The notes under the pieces were generated by a model. That model was not told where the DNA came from and searched no databases. It was given only the letters and a program-made list of their open reading frames with translations. DNA of 64,000 nucleotides from Piscibacillus halophilus (GTDB lineage: Bacteria; Bacillota; Bacilli; Bacillales; Alkalibacillaceae). The translations under genes and the position numbers were made by a program. Location of the stretch: positions 1-64,000 of the forward strand of contig NZ_FOES01000004.1 in NCBI RefSeq assembly GCF_900110685.1, given 5' to 3'. Positions 48,311 to 57,827 of this stretch are shown here, piece after piece (within the stretch, counting starts at the first letter, position 1; each line of letters begins with the position of its first letter).

Positions 48311-48880
48311 TTAATTTGACAATTTCTTAGTAAAATCATTATAAGCGATAAATGTATCGGGGTAGATTGGCTGCTTTTTACTAATTAAAAATTGTATTGA
48401 ATTTTCTAAAGCATAATGACAAGCCAAATCTAAATCTTCTTCAGCAATTTTTCGAGCTTCTTTTACTGCTGGAAAATCCCTGCCAGGTTCAATATAATCA
48501 GCTACAAAAACAAGCTTTTCTGTTAAGCCCATATGCTGCTTACCTGTCGTATGGTAACGAATGGCCTCTAATACTTCTTCATCATCAATTCTAAAAAAAT
48601 GGTGTGCCATTTTTGCACCAACTGGACCATGCCAAAGCTCTAAATGATAATGTAATAAATCCTTTGGTAAGCCTACATCCTGGATGATCCAATGTTTTAA
48701 TAATTCAGGTTTCATATCTTTGGCATAATCATGCAGTGCTGCAGCTAGACCGACTTTATATTCATCTCCATTGAACTTTTGAGCAAGGTATATAGCTGTA
48801 TCTGTCACTCGTTCAACGTGTTCATAACGCTTTTGAGTCAGTACTTTTTTAGATTCAGCTAATGCCTCTTCAATTTTCAT
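48311..48880 (-). CDS. yqeK: HD-domain Ap4A hydrolase YqeK
   Basis: YqeK cleaves diadenosine tetraphosphate symmetrically. The 189-residue product has the metal motifs HVERVTDTAI, ALHDYAKDM and WHGPVGAKMAHHF. I start it at 48880 (MKIEEALAESK), inside the nadD 3' end and spaced 9-10 nt from GGGAGA; 48889 is an alternative. It follows nadD, as in other Firmicutes. Confidence 0.94.
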   Translation of the reverse strand: MKIEEALAESKKVLTQKRYEHVERVTDTAIYLAQKFNGDEYKVGLAAALHDYAKDMKPELLKHWIIQDVGLPKDLLHYHLELWHGPVGAKMAHHFFRIDDEEVLEAIRYHTTGKQHMGLTEKLVFVADYIEPGRDFPAVKEARKIAEEDLDLACHYALENSIQFLISKKQPIYPDTFIAYNDFTKKLSN

Positions 48881-49433
48881 AAAGTCCATTCTCCCTTATA
48901 TAATGTAAAACATCTTTAGTAAGCCCTTGAGGCTCTTTTCTATTTTTTAAATCTTCTCTAATAGCGGTTGAGGAAACCGGTACTTCTTCCATATTAACCA
49001 TTAAAACATCTCGATAATTGTATTCAGAATACCCTTTTCGATTGACACCTACAAACTGAACCATTCTTTTTAATTCTTCAATGTTATACCATTTCGGGAG
49101 ATCCTCAATCATATCCCCACCAATAATAAAATAAAAGAACGTTTGAGGGTATTGTTTCCTTAAATGTTTAACCGTTTCATACGTATAAGACTTTCCTTTT
49201 ATTTCATATTCAATCGTTGATATTTTAAAATTAGGTTCTTCTTCTAACATGAGATTCAACATATCGAGTCGTTGTTCTGGTTTAGCTATTGCATCACTTT
49301 TATGCGGTGGTTCATAGGTAGGAATAAACCAGATTTCATCTAACTCTAATGTTTGAAGAACCGATTTTGCCAGCTTTAAGTGACCAATATGTGGCGGATC
49401 AAATGTGCCACCGAATAAACCTATTTTTTTCAT
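48870..49433 (-). CDS. nadD: Nicotinate-nucleotide adenylyltransferase
   Basis: NadD makes deamido-NAD from nicotinate mononucleotide and ATP. The 187-residue enzyme starts MKKIGLFGGTFDPPHIGHL at 49433, with AAAGGG upstream; the ATG at 49442 sits too close to that site. HIGH and VSSTAIRE are the nucleotidyl-transfer motifs. Confidence 0.97.
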   Translation of the reverse strand: MKKIGLFGGTFDPPHIGHLKLAKSVLQTLELDEIWFIPTYEPPHKSDAIAKPEQRLDMLNLMLEEEPNFKISTIEYEIKGKSYTYETVKHLRKQYPQTFFYFIIGGDMIEDLPKWYNIEELKRMVQFVGVNRKGYSEYNYRDVLMVNMEEVPVSSTAIREDLKNRKEPQGLTKDVLHYIRENGLYEN

Positions 49434-49446
49434 GTCATGCACCCTT

Positions 49447-49746
49447 TTATGGTAACTCTAAAGTCTTGTTTTCTTCTGACTCTTTATACAGGACAATGAT
49501 ATTACCAATAATCTGGACCAATTCAGCTCCAGCTCCTTCAACTAACTGTTCTGCGACCGAATGTTTATCTTCAAAGCAATTTTGAAGTATACTGACTTTA
49601 ATCAGTTCTCTTTTTTCTAATGCATCTTCAATTTGATGAATCATATTCTCATTGACCCCATCTTTTCCTACTTGGAAGATTGGATTTAGGTAATGCGCTT
49701 CTTTTCTTAAAAAACGCTTTTGCTTGCCTGTTAACAAATTATGCAC
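49447..49746 (-). CDS. yqeI: YhbY-type CRM-domain RNA-binding protein (YqeI)
   Basis: A 99-residue CRM protein associated with the pre-50S ribosome. It starts at GTG 49746 (MHNLLTGKQKRFLRKEAHYL), overlapping the aroE stop by 8 bp, with AAGGGC upstream. FQVGKDGVNENM and the GGGxxVQxxGNxxVLY-like tail (GAELVQIIGNIIVLY) are diagnostic. Confidence 0.95.
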   Translation of the reverse strand: MHNLLTGKQKRFLRKEAHYLNPIFQVGKDGVNENMIHQIEDALEKRELIKVSILQNCFEDKHSVAEQLVEGAGAELVQIIGNIIVLYKESEENKTLELP

Positions 49747-50560
49747 GCCCTTCTATGTTAGTTTTAATGGACTTTTCAACTGAATAGCCAGTCCATATTT
49801 TAAAAGCTTTTGCTGCTTGATGCCAAAGCATTTCTTCACCAAATAGTAATTGGCCACCTTGTTTTTGACCATCAACTAAAAAACGAGTCCACATAGGTTT
49901 ATAAACAATATCACAAACAATTGTATCTTTTGCTAAATTGTGTAGTGATATGATTTGTTCAGATTCATTCGGTACCATACCCACAGTTGTTGTTTGAATC
50001 ACTAAGTCATATTGATTTAAATATCGTTCTGCCTCTTGAAGTGTTAAAGAACAACTATTAGTATATGATGATGTAATTTCTTGAGCTTTAAGTTGGGTAC
50101 GATTTGCCACATCTAATCGTAGCGGGTCTCTTGTTTGTAAGCTATAATAAATCCCTTTAGCTGCTCCGCCTGCTCCCAGTAATAACACGGATTTTTTATT
50201 TAATTGTTCATAAAAGGAGGGGGATGCTTGTTTTAACGATTCACAAAAACCCACTCCATCTGTATTATACCCGATAAGTTGATTTCCGTTTCTTTTAATC
50301 GTGTTAACTGATTTTAATTTTTTAGCTTGTTCATCAAGATGGTCTAAGTAAGGAATAACCTTTTCTTTGTAAGGAACCGTCACATTGAATCCGTCAATCC
50401 CTGATCGCTTTAAATCCCTAATCAAAGCCTCTAGTTCATCCTCTTTAACGTCATATAATTCATAAGTGCCCTCAACATTGATGAATTTTAGAAATTCTTG
50501 ATGAATGCTAGGTGATTGAGAATGATTGACCGGATGACCAACTAATCCAAAGTGATACAC
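49739..50560 (-). CDS. aroE: Shikimate dehydrogenase
   Basis: AroE reduces 3-dehydroshikimate with NADPH in aromatic amino-acid synthesis. The 273-residue product starts at GTG 50560, after GGGGGA. Shikimate-binding HSQSPSIHQ and NVTVPYKE, the catalytic Lys in the latter, and the nucleotide loop LLGAGGAAKGI are present. Confidence 0.97.
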   Translation of the reverse strand: MYHFGLVGHPVNHSQSPSIHQEFLKFINVEGTYELYDVKEDELEALIRDLKRSGIDGFNVTVPYKEKVIPYLDHLDEQAKKLKSVNTIKRNGNQLIGYNTDGVGFCESLKQASPSFYEQLNKKSVLLLGAGGAAKGIYYSLQTRDPLRLDVANRTQLKAQEITSSYTNSCSLTLQEAERYLNQYDLVIQTTTVGMVPNESEQIISLHNLAKDTIVCDIVYKPMWTRFLVDGQKQGGQLLFGEEMLWHQAAKAFKIWTGYSVEKSIKTNIEGRA

Positions 50561-50571
50561 GTATAATCCCC

Positions 50572-51678
50572 CTAAATAATAGCCTCGCGAATAATCACAC
50601 GAACTCCTTTTGGAACATATGCCGAGATTGTGACACCGCCTTTTGGTACTGTAATCCAGCCAAGGCCAGAAAATACAACATCTGTTTTATTATTAGATGT
50701 AATCCTAAATGTTTCCTTCACAAGCTCTGGCCAATTATTTAGCGTGTCATTGGTTGGAGGAGATAACAATTCCCCAAGATGTTCCTTGTATAATTGATCC
50801 GCTTTCTCTTGTTTAGTTCGATGAATACTTAAGTCGTTAGAAAAATAGCAAACATATCCAATTTTTTCTGAAGCTTGTTCAATATCAAATCTCGCCAAAC
50901 CTCCGATAAATAACGTTTGACCTTGATTTAATTGGAAAACTTTCGGTTTAATTTCTTTCTTAGGTGTAACAATCTTCAAATCATTTTTCGATAAATAATG
51001 TGACATTTGGTGATGATTAATTATTCCTGGTGTATCAATCATGTCTGATCGATCATCCAATGGGATTTCAATAAACCCTAACGTCGTACCCGGAAAATAA
51101 GATGTTGTGATGACATCTTTTTCATCTGTAGAATTTTGAATGAAATAATTAATTAACGTTGATTTTCCAACATTTGTACTTCCTACAACAAATATATCTT
51201 TTCCTTCTCTTAGACGTTCGAGTTCGAAAGCTGTTTCATCCATTCCACTTCCATCGACAGCACTTACTAAAAAGACTTCCTTAACCTGCAATCCAAAGTC
51301 TTTTGCTACACGTCTCATCCAATTTTTAACTTTGTTTAAATTTGTCGATTTAGGTAATAAATCGACCTTATTTCCTACCAGGACTATAGGATTATGACCT
51401 ACAAAATTATTTAAACCTTGTATAAAACTACCATGAACATCAAATAAATCCACGACTTTTACAATCAAACCATCTCTTTGACCTATGTCATGTAACATAT
51501 TTAAGAAATCATCGGCTGTCATATCCACATCTTGAACTTCATTGTAATGCTTCAAACGAAAACAACGCTTACACACGATTTCTTCACGTTGCAAAGCTGA
51601 TTTTGGTGCATACCCTACTTTATTTTCATCTTCAGTTTGAATTTTTGCACCACAGCCCTGACAATACAACTCTTCCAT
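50572..51678 (-). CDS. yqeH: Circularly permuted ribosome-assembly GTPase YqeH
   Basis: YqeH is needed for 30S assembly. The 368-residue product begins with a zinc finger (CQGCG..CKRC, about residues 5-37). GTPase motifs follow in permuted order: G4 GNKVDLLPK, G1 GSTNVGKSTL, G3 DTPG. A C-terminal RNA-binding domain ends the protein. Its ATG overlaps the yqeG stop (TAATG). Confidence 0.97.
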   Translation of the reverse strand: MEELYCQGCGAKIQTEDENKVGYAPKSALQREEIVCKRCFRLKHYNEVQDVDMTADDFLNMLHDIGQRDGLIVKVVDLFDVHGSFIQGLNNFVGHNPIVLVGNKVDLLPKSTNLNKVKNWMRRVAKDFGLQVKEVFLVSAVDGSGMDETAFELERLREGKDIFVVGSTNVGKSTLINYFIQNSTDEKDVITTSYFPGTTLGFIEIPLDDRSDMIDTPGIINHHQMSHYLSKNDLKIVTPKKEIKPKVFQLNQGQTLFIGGLARFDIEQASEKIGYVCYFSNDLSIHRTKQEKADQLYKEHLGELLSPPTNDTLNNWPELVKETFRITSNNKTDVVFSGLGWITVPKGGVTISAYVPKGVRVIIREAII

Positions 51679-52202
51679 TATTTATCCTCCCAATTTAATT
51701 TACCTGTCTTCTTAAAATATTGTAGTAGACGGCGCTCGATTTTTCGATTAAATCGCGTAAAAAATCCATCTGTATGAACAACAGGGACAACTAAAACCGT
51801 ATGTAAATTAGCGCGATTCCCACCAAAAACATCCGTCAACAACTGATCTCCAACGACAACAATCTTTTCATCAGGTAAATTCATTTCAGTTTTAGCACGA
51901 TTAAAAGCTGTTTGCATCGGCTTTTTCGCTTTTGATATAAATGGAATATCTAAAGGTTTTGAAAAAAATGAAACTCGATCTTCTGTGTTATTCGAAATAA
52001 TCGTCACTTGGATTCCTTCACTTCTGAGTTGTCGAAACCATTCAATCACTTCAGGAGTCGCCTCCGGCTGATTCCAAGCTACTAATGTATTATCTAAATC
52101 AGTAATAACGCCTTTAATTCCTTTTTCATTTAAAAATTCTGGAGTAATTTCTAACACTGTTTGTACATGGTCATCTGGTAAAAACAGTTTTAACAACGAC
52201 AT
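51678..52202 (-). CDS. yqeG: HAD-family phosphatase YqeG
   Basis: A 174-residue HAD IIIA hydrolase with GVITDLDNTLVAW (DxD nucleophile motif), VTIISNNT, and GDQLLTDVFGG. Related proteins dephosphorylate phosphatidylglycerophosphate, but the substrate here is not known. It heads the operon that runs to yqeM. Confidence 0.93.
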   Translation of the reverse strand: MSLLKLFLPDDHVQTVLEITPEFLNEKGIKGVITDLDNTLVAWNQPEATPEVIEWFRQLRSEGIQVTIISNNTEDRVSFFSKPLDIPFISKAKKPMQTAFNRAKTEMNLPDEKIVVVGDQLLTDVFGGNRANLHTVLVVPVVHTDGFFTRFNRKIERRLLQYFKKTGKLNWEDK

Positions 52203-52445
52203 TCACCTCAACTAATCTTTAACTAACCTTCATCATATACAATTCAACCTCATGTTTCAAAGAAAATTTTGCTAATATGTAATTTTTTCTAGTACATAAT
52301 GATTACAATATGCCAAAAATCGTTCGACAAATAACTCCAAAATTCAACTTGTGGATAAAATTATCAACATTATACACAGCTATTTAACAATATTCTTAAG
52401 GTTATCTTCGGTAAATATGAACAGTTTATACACAAGTTATCAACA
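52203..52445. promoter_or_regulatory. DnaA-box cluster upstream of sda
   Basis: Five DnaA-box-like nonamers lie within 96 bp: 52350-52358 (TGTGGATAA, perfect in reverse), 52361-52369 (TTATCAACA), 52370-52378 (TTATACACA), 52426-52434 (TTATACACA) and 52437-52445 (TTATCAACA). They end 11 bp before the sda -35 box. In B. subtilis DnaA acts directly at sda, so this fits the replication-to-sporulation checkpoint. The part from 52203 to 52349 shows nothing else. Confidence 0.85.
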
Positions 52446-52456
52446 GCTTTATTAAG

Positions 52457-52485
52457 TTGTCCAAAATTTTGTTTAATGGTAGGAT
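52457..52485 (+). promoter_or_regulatory. Sigma-A promoter of sda
   Basis: TTGTCC (52457-52462) and TAGGAT (52480-52485) are exactly 17 bp apart, 62 bp before the sda ATG, immediately downstream of the DnaA boxes. Confidence 0.6.
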
Positions 52486-52546
52486 AATAACTGTTACAAG
52501 GTGGACGACTTTCAAGGAGGTGCAAGCCGGTTCGGCGAGGGCGATT

Positions 52547-52687
52547 ATGGAACAATTATCTGATCAATTGTTAGTAGAATCGTACAAAAAAGCACGTAAA
52601 CTAGAATTAAATCACGACTTCATAAAATTGATCGAGGAGGAGCTTATTAGACGAGGCTTATATCAATATTTAAAAGAGTCCTCATAA
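52547..52687 (+). CDS. sda: Sporulation checkpoint protein Sda
   Basis: Sda is a helical hairpin that inhibits histidine kinase KinA when replication is disturbed. The 46-residue product starts at 52547 ([16 protein letters not shown]) and contains [17 protein letters not shown], closely matching the B. subtilis protein. A frame upstream of this ATG is the promoter, not coding. GCGAGG is 6 nt before the start; a stronger AAGGAGGTG 31 nt before it has no start codon in range. Confidence 0.93.
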   Translation: MEQLSDQLLVESYKKARKLELNHDFIKLIEEELIRRGLYQYLKESS

Positions 52688-52727
52688 ACTACCCAATAAT
52701 AAAACATATAAATATGAAGATAGCGTG

Positions 52728-52760
52728 AAAACTGGCACATGAAAATGTGTCAGTTTTTTT
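52728..52760 (+). terminator. Intrinsic terminator after sda
   Basis: AAACTG-CACA pairs with TGTG-CAGTTT, with one G-T pair, followed by seven T. Confidence 0.8.
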
Positions 52761-52870
52761 ATAATTTGAAATAAGGGGGGTTTTTCTTTTCATTAAGGAT
52801 TGAAAATCGTTATAATATTACTGTACGTTTAGAGATAGATACATATAGTGAAAGGATGGAATACATACAT

Positions 52871-55207
52871 ATGGTTTATGCCGTATTTGCACCACTCATC
52901 TTTGCAATCATAATACCTTTCTTAAGTAGGATAAAACATAAAGTTCACACCGGCTGGTTAATCCTACCTGTTCCATTATTAATCTTTATATACTTCTTAC
53001 AATTTGTAGGATCAGATTTTGAAACGGCCAGGCAGACAATCGACTGGATCCCATCTTTAAACATTGCTTTGGATTTTTATTTAGATGGACTTAGTCTATT
53101 ATTTGCCTTATTAATCAGTGGGATAGGAACTTTAGTTGTTTTATATTCCATTTACTACTTAAACAAAGAAGAACAATTAGGGCATTTCTATACGTACCTA
53201 TACATATTTATGTCCTCAATGTTAGGTGTCGTACTATCCGATAATGTCTTTGTTCTATATACTTTTTGGGAATTCACTTCTTTATCTTCATTTCTTTTAA
53301 TTGGTTACTGGCACTACCGTGAAAAATCTCGTTATGGTGCTTTAAAATCAATGCTTATTACCGTATTAGGTGGTTTTAGTTTATTAGGTGGGGTCATCCT
53401 ACTGACAATTGAAACTGGAACAACAAGTATTAGAGGAATGATCGAGCAAGCAGATTTAATCGTAAACAGCGATTATTTCTTATTCATTCTAATCTTTTTA
53501 TTACTAGGAGCATTTACAAAATCTGCTCAATTTCCATTCCATATTTGGCTACCAGATGCAATGGAAGCTCCAACACCAGTGAGTGCTTATTTACACTCTG
53601 CCACCATGGTTAAAGCGGGAATTTATTTAATGGCTCGTTTTTCACCTATTTTCTCAGAAGTACCATTATTCTTTATCATTTTAAGTATTTTCGGTCTTGT
53701 AACGCTGGCATGGGCGTCGTATATGGCTGTTAGACAGACTGATTTAAAAGGTAGTCTAGCATTTTCAACCATCAGTCAATTAGGAATGATTATGGCCATG
53801 CTAGGATTTGGTACGTCATATGCTGTGTTTGCAGCTGTTTTCCATATTTTAAATCATGCGACGTTTAAAGGTAGTCTCTTTATGGTAGCTGGAATAGTTG
53901 ACCATGAAACTGGCTCGCGTGATATTCGTAAGTTAGGCGGCTTAATGACATTCATGCCAATCTCAGCTACCCTTGCGATCTTCGGTACATTTTCGATGGC
54001 AGGTGTTCCATTACCATTCTTAAATGGATTCTACAGTAAGGAAATGTTCTTTGAGTCAGCACTCGATTTAGGTGGTTATTCAGGTGCATTTATCGAAAGC
54101 TTAATCACCGCTATACCTATTATTGCTGTAGTCGGAAGTATCTTTACCTTCGTTTATTCCATGTACCTATTTTTCGGAACGTTTAGGGGTGAATATAAGG
54201 AATCGGAGCTACCTAAAAAGCCTCATGAAGCGCCATTCATGATGTTAGTTCCCCCAATGCTTTTAGTTATTGGTGTTATGGTCATCGGGTTATTCCCGAA
54301 CATGTTCAACCAAGCCCTTATTACCCATTCAGCTGATGCCGTTTATGGAGATGAGGTCGCAAAGGATATTAAATTTTGGCACGGTTGGGACAGTCCTGCT
54401 TTTCAAATGTCATTAATTGTAGTTGCCGCAGGTATTTTACTTTATTTAACTAAAAATAAGTGGCACCACATTTATCGAGTCATTCCAGGAAGATTTAATT
54501 TTAACCGTGTTTATGATTGGATGGTCGAAAAAATTGAATCTGTTTCAAACCGAATCACAACAGCTTATATGACAGGTTCTTTACGTTTGTACATGATTCT
54601 GATCTTAACAGCGATTATTACGATTACAGCTGGAGCAATCTTAATTTCAGATGGATTTAATTTTGAGGTGCAGGATTTAGCACCTATCACCGCACCAGAA
54701 GTCATAGTAGCTTCTATCATGGCTATTGCAGCGATAGGGACAACTGTTGCTAGAAATAGAATAGCTGCCATTTTAATTCTAGGAGTCGTCGGATACGGTC
54801 TAGCCATTCTATTTGTCATGTACAGTGCGCCTGACTTAGCACTAACTCAACTTATTATAGAAACTGTAACCGTCGTGCTATTCTTGTTATGTTTCTACCA
54901 CTTACCTAACTTAACAACGAACAATAATTCAATCGTACACAAAGGGACCAACGTATTAGTGTCGATTGGTTATGGTGTACTTATGTTAGTTATTGGCGTA
55001 ACTGCTTACAATAGTCGTTTTGCTGATACGATTTCAAACTTCTTCATGGAAAATACGTATGAACTTGGCGGTGGCCATAATGCCGTAAACGTCATTTTAG
55101 TGGATTTCCGTGGAATTGATACATTATTTGAAGTGGCCGTACTATTTGGTGCCGCATTAGGAATTTTTGCTATGATCAAACTTCGCCAAGATAAGGGGGC
55201 GAAATAA
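52871..55207 (+). CDS. mrpA: Na+/H+ antiporter subunit MrpA
   Basis: MrpA is the largest subunit of the multi-protein Mrp antiporter, related to complex I NuoL, and carries proton/sodium channels. The product is about 778 residues from ATG 52871; 52856 is an alternative lying too near the AAAGG. Features include FVLYTFWEFTSLSSFLLIGYW, the broken-helix FHIWLPDAMEAPTPVSAYLHSATMVK, and a C-terminal domain ending NAVNVILVDFRG..ALGIFAMIKL. That is the normal end of MrpA, not a fused MrpB. Confidence 0.95.
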   Translation: MVYAVFAPLIFAIIIPFLSRIKHKVHTGWLILPVPLLIFIYFLQFVGSDFETARQTIDWIPSLNIALDFYLDGLSLLFALLISGIGTLVVLYSIYYLNKEEQLGHFYTYLYIFMSSMLGVVLSDNVFVLYTFWEFTSLSSFLLIGYWHYREKSRYGALKSMLITVLGGFSLLGGVILLTIETGTTSIRGMIEQADLIVNSDYFLFILIFLLLGAFTKSAQFPFHIWLPDAMEAPTPVSAYLHSATMVKAGIYLMARFSPIFSEVPLFFIILSIFGLVTLAWASYMAVRQTDLKGSLAFSTISQLGMIMAMLGFGTSYAVFAAVFHILNHATFKGSLFMVAGIVDHETGSRDIRKLGGLMTFMPISATLAIFGTFSMAGVPLPFLNGFYSKEMFFESALDLGGYSGAFIESLITAIPIIAVVGSIFTFVYSMYLFFGTFRGEYKESELPKKPHEAPFMMLVPPMLLVIGVMVIGLFPNMFNQALITHSADAVYGDEVAKDIKFWHGWDSPAFQMSLIVVAAGILLYLTKNKWHHIYRVIPGRFNFNRVYDWMVEKIESVSNRITTAYMTGSLRLYMILILTAIITITAGAILISDGFNFEVQDLAPITAPEVIVASIMAIAAIGTTVARNRIAAILILGVVGYGLAILFVMYSAPDLALTQLIIETVTVVLFLLCFYHLPNLTTNNNSIVHKGTNVLVSIGYGVLMLVIGVTAYNSRFADTISNFFMENTYELGGGHNAVNVILVDFRGIDTLFEVAVLFGAALGIFAMIKLRQDKGAK

Positions 55208-55208
55208 T

Positions 55209-55547
55209 ATGGAAATTATCATGATTGTTTTAGCATCCATCCTCTTTACAACAGGGGTATATAATTTATTACAAAAACAATTTTTAAGAATCATAATTGG
55301 TACAGCATTAATATCACATGGAGCTCACCTATTTATCCTTACAATGGGTAAGTTAAAACGTGGCGCTCCTCCTGTTGAGGACTATGGGGTCTCTAATTAT
55401 GCAGACCCCTTACCTCAAGCTTTAATTTTAACTTCCATTGTTATAAGTTTTGGTGTTACGAGTTTCTTATTAGTTCTGGCATATAGAACTTACAAACTTA
55501 ACAACACAGACAATATGGAGAAATTGCGAGGTCTGAATAATGAATAA
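55209..55547 (+). CDS. mrpC: Na+/H+ antiporter subunit MrpC
   Basis: A 112-residue NuoK-like subunit with three membrane helices. It has GTALISHGAHLFILTMG and DPLPQALILTSIVISFGVTSF. It starts one base after the mrpA stop, where mrpB is expected in seven-gene operons. Confidence 0.95.
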   Translation: MEIIMIVLASILFTTGVYNLLQKQFLRIIIGTALISHGAHLFILTMGKLKRGAPPVEDYGVSNYADPLPQALILTSIVISFGVTSFLLVLAYRTYKLNNTDNMEKLRGLNNE

Positions 55548-57030
55548 CTTAGCTATACTTCCAATCATATTACCCTTACTAGCAAGTGTCATTGTTGCAT
55601 TTATACCATCAAAACTGAATATTGTACGAAAACTCTCTCAAGCACTAATGGTAATATTTTTAATCATTGTCGGATACATAGCTTGGTTGGTTTATCATAA
55701 TGGCGTGATTGTGACACAAGGTGGTGGATGGGATGCACCTTTTGGAATATCCATTGTTGCTGACTACCTATCTATTCTCCTTGTACTAACGACGTACATT
55801 ATCGCAACAGCAGCTGTATTTTATGCACCACACTCGTTGTCCGATCAACAAGAGAAGTTTTACTTCTATACGTTCTACTTTCTTTTAATATCTGGTGTTT
55901 CTGGTGCGTTTCTAACAGGTGACCTATTTAACTTATTCGTTTTCTTTGAAGTACTATTAATGGCTTCTTATGGATTAATCGTATTAGGGAACGGTAAAGC
56001 ACAATTAAGAGAGTCTTTAAAATATGTACTTGTTAATTTATTTTCATCAATGTTGTTTGTAACAACAATTGCGTTTATTTATTCTCTTGTCGGCACCGTC
56101 AATATGGCGCATATTGCTGAACGGGTAGAGGCAATTCCTGCCGAACAACAAGGGATTATAACTGGGATCGGGGTCTTACTATTCTTCGTTTTTGCAGTTA
56201 AGGCCGCTATATTTCCACTGTATTATTGGTTACCAAATTCGTATGTCGTACCAAACCCTGTTATTTCTGCTTTGTTTGGTGCTTTATTGACCAAGATCGG
56301 TATTTACTCTATTTTCCGGGTTTATACACTTATTTTTGTACATGATACAGCGTTTACTCACCAACAACTTTTTATTTGGTTAGCGATTTTTACGATGTTG
56401 TTTGGTGTCATCGGTGCTTTATCGACTAATAATGTAAAATTAATCGTGACATATAATATCATTCCAGCAATCGGCTTCATCTTAATGGGCATTGGGTTAT
56501 ATTCTGAAGATGGTTTAGCAGGGTCAGTCTATTATTTAATGCATGATATGGTTGTTAAAGCAGCCTTATTCTTTCTAATTGGGGCCTTAGTTGTCGCAGC
56601 AGGTACAAAGGATTTATCGAAAATGAGCGGAGTCATTCAACGGTTCCCACTTCTAGGATGGTTATTCTTCTTAGGTACCATCGTTTTAGCGGGAGTTCCA
56701 CCGTTCAGTGGTTTTATTGGTAAGTTACTTCTCTTAAGAGGAGCACTTAGTCAAGAATATTTCTTATTAACGATTGTAGCCTTATTATCCAGCCTCTTAA
56801 TCCTATTATCTATGATTCGTATTTTTATTCGAGGGTTTTGGGGCGAAAAAATGGAAGGCATGACAAACGACAATCGTAAAGTTCATGCATTAACTATTCC
56901 TGCAGTTTTTCTACTAGCCATTTCTATTTTCTTAGGTGTTGGTGCAGAATATGTATTACCTTATGTCGACACGATTTCTACCTATTTATTAGACCGTACA
57001 GAATATATCTCTGCCGTACTAAAGGGGTGA
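55540..57030 (+). CDS. mrpD: Na+/H+ antiporter subunit MrpD
   Basis: A 496-residue NuoM/N-like antiporter subunit with about 14 membrane helices. Conserved charged residues are seen in LFNLFVFFEVLLMASYGL and AIFPLYYWLPNSYVVPNPVISALFGALLTKIG. The ATG overlaps the mrpC 3' end by 8 bp. Confidence 0.96.
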   Translation: MNNLAILPIILPLLASVIVAFIPSKLNIVRKLSQALMVIFLIIVGYIAWLVYHNGVIVTQGGGWDAPFGISIVADYLSILLVLTTYIIATAAVFYAPHSLSDQQEKFYFYTFYFLLISGVSGAFLTGDLFNLFVFFEVLLMASYGLIVLGNGKAQLRESLKYVLVNLFSSMLFVTTIAFIYSLVGTVNMAHIAERVEAIPAEQQGIITGIGVLLFFVFAVKAAIFPLYYWLPNSYVVPNPVISALFGALLTKIGIYSIFRVYTLIFVHDTAFTHQQLFIWLAIFTMLFGVIGALSTNNVKLIVTYNIIPAIGFILMGIGLYSEDGLAGSVYYLMHDMVVKAALFFLIGALVVAAGTKDLSKMSGVIQRFPLLGWLFFLGTIVLAGVPPFSGFIGKLLLLRGALSQEYFLLTIVALLSSLLILLSMIRIFIRGFWGEKMEGMTNDNRKVHALTIPAVFLLAISIFLGVGAEYVLPYVDTISTYLLDRTEYISAVLKG

Positions 57031-57036
57031 TCATAA

Positions 57037-57513
57037 ATGACGCTACAAATTATACTAAACATCCTCATTGCTGGTTTATGGATGTTTTTAAATGAGTCTT
57101 ATAACTTTCTAACCTTTTTCACAGGGTACTTAATCGGTATGGCACTACTATTTTTCCTAAGGCGTTTTGTACCAGATGCTTATTATCTTGAACGTGCATG
57201 GAAGATTCTCAGTCTAATCATACTTTTTATCAAGGAATTGATCCTATCAACTTGGAACATTGTTAAACTTGCTTATCAACCAAAATTAGATGTTCAACCT
57301 GGAATCTTTGCATTACCAACAGAATTAAAAAGTAATTGGGAGATTACATTATTAGCTAATTTAATTTCATTAACTCCTGGAACATTGTCAGTATCTGTTT
57401 CAGAAGATTATACAACGATTTATATTCATGCTATGGATATGCCAGATGTCGAAGAAGAAATTAATGAAATTAAAAACTCATTTGAACGCGCCATCATGGA
57501 GGTGACTAGATAA
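57037..57513 (+). CDS. mrpE: Na+/H+ antiporter subunit MrpE
   Basis: A 158-residue subunit with two or three N-terminal helices and a cytoplasmic C-terminal domain. LLANLISLTPGTLSVSVSEDYTTIYIHAMD is the family signature. It follows mrpD by 6 bp. Confidence 0.95.
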   Translation: MTLQIILNILIAGLWMFLNESYNFLTFFTGYLIGMALLFFLRRFVPDAYYLERAWKILSLIILFIKELILSTWNIVKLAYQPKLDVQPGIFALPTELKSNWEITLLANLISLTPGTLSVSVSEDYTTIYIHAMDMPDVEEEINEIKNSFERAIMEVTR

Positions 57514-57827
57514 TGCAAGATCAATTAGAGCAATTCGGAGAACAAATGCTAAATGTTGTTTTGATCATTTGCTTTGTAACTCTTACCATATCGGTTCTAC
57601 TATTGTTAATTAGAACATTTAAAGGTCCCTCAAATGCTGACCGAGCTGTTGCCATTGATACAATTGGGGTTAACATGATGGCCATTACTGGACTTGTAGC
57701 AATACAATTAGTCACCGATAAATTAAACGATGTTGTTCTGTTAATTGGTATATTACTGTTTATTGGTACTATAGCTATTGCGAAATTTATTGAAAAGGGT
57801 GTTATCATTGAACAAAATAATCATTAG
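57513..57827 (+). CDS. mrpF: Na+/H+ antiporter subunit MrpF
   Basis: A 104-residue three-helix subunit with RTFKGPSNADRAVAIDTIGVN, the conserved cytoplasmic turn of MrpF. It overlaps the mrpE stop by one base (TAATG). Confidence 0.95.
   Translation: MQDQLEQFGEQMLNVVLIICFVTLTISVLLLLIRTFKGPSNADRAVAIDTIGVNMMAITGLVAIQLVTDKLNDVVLLIGILLFIGTIAIAKFIEKGVIIEQNNH

Noticed and set aside
52457-52546. Upstream extension of sda by 30 codons
   Set aside because: It covers the sda promoter, and the homologous Sda sequence begins exactly at the ATG at 52547.
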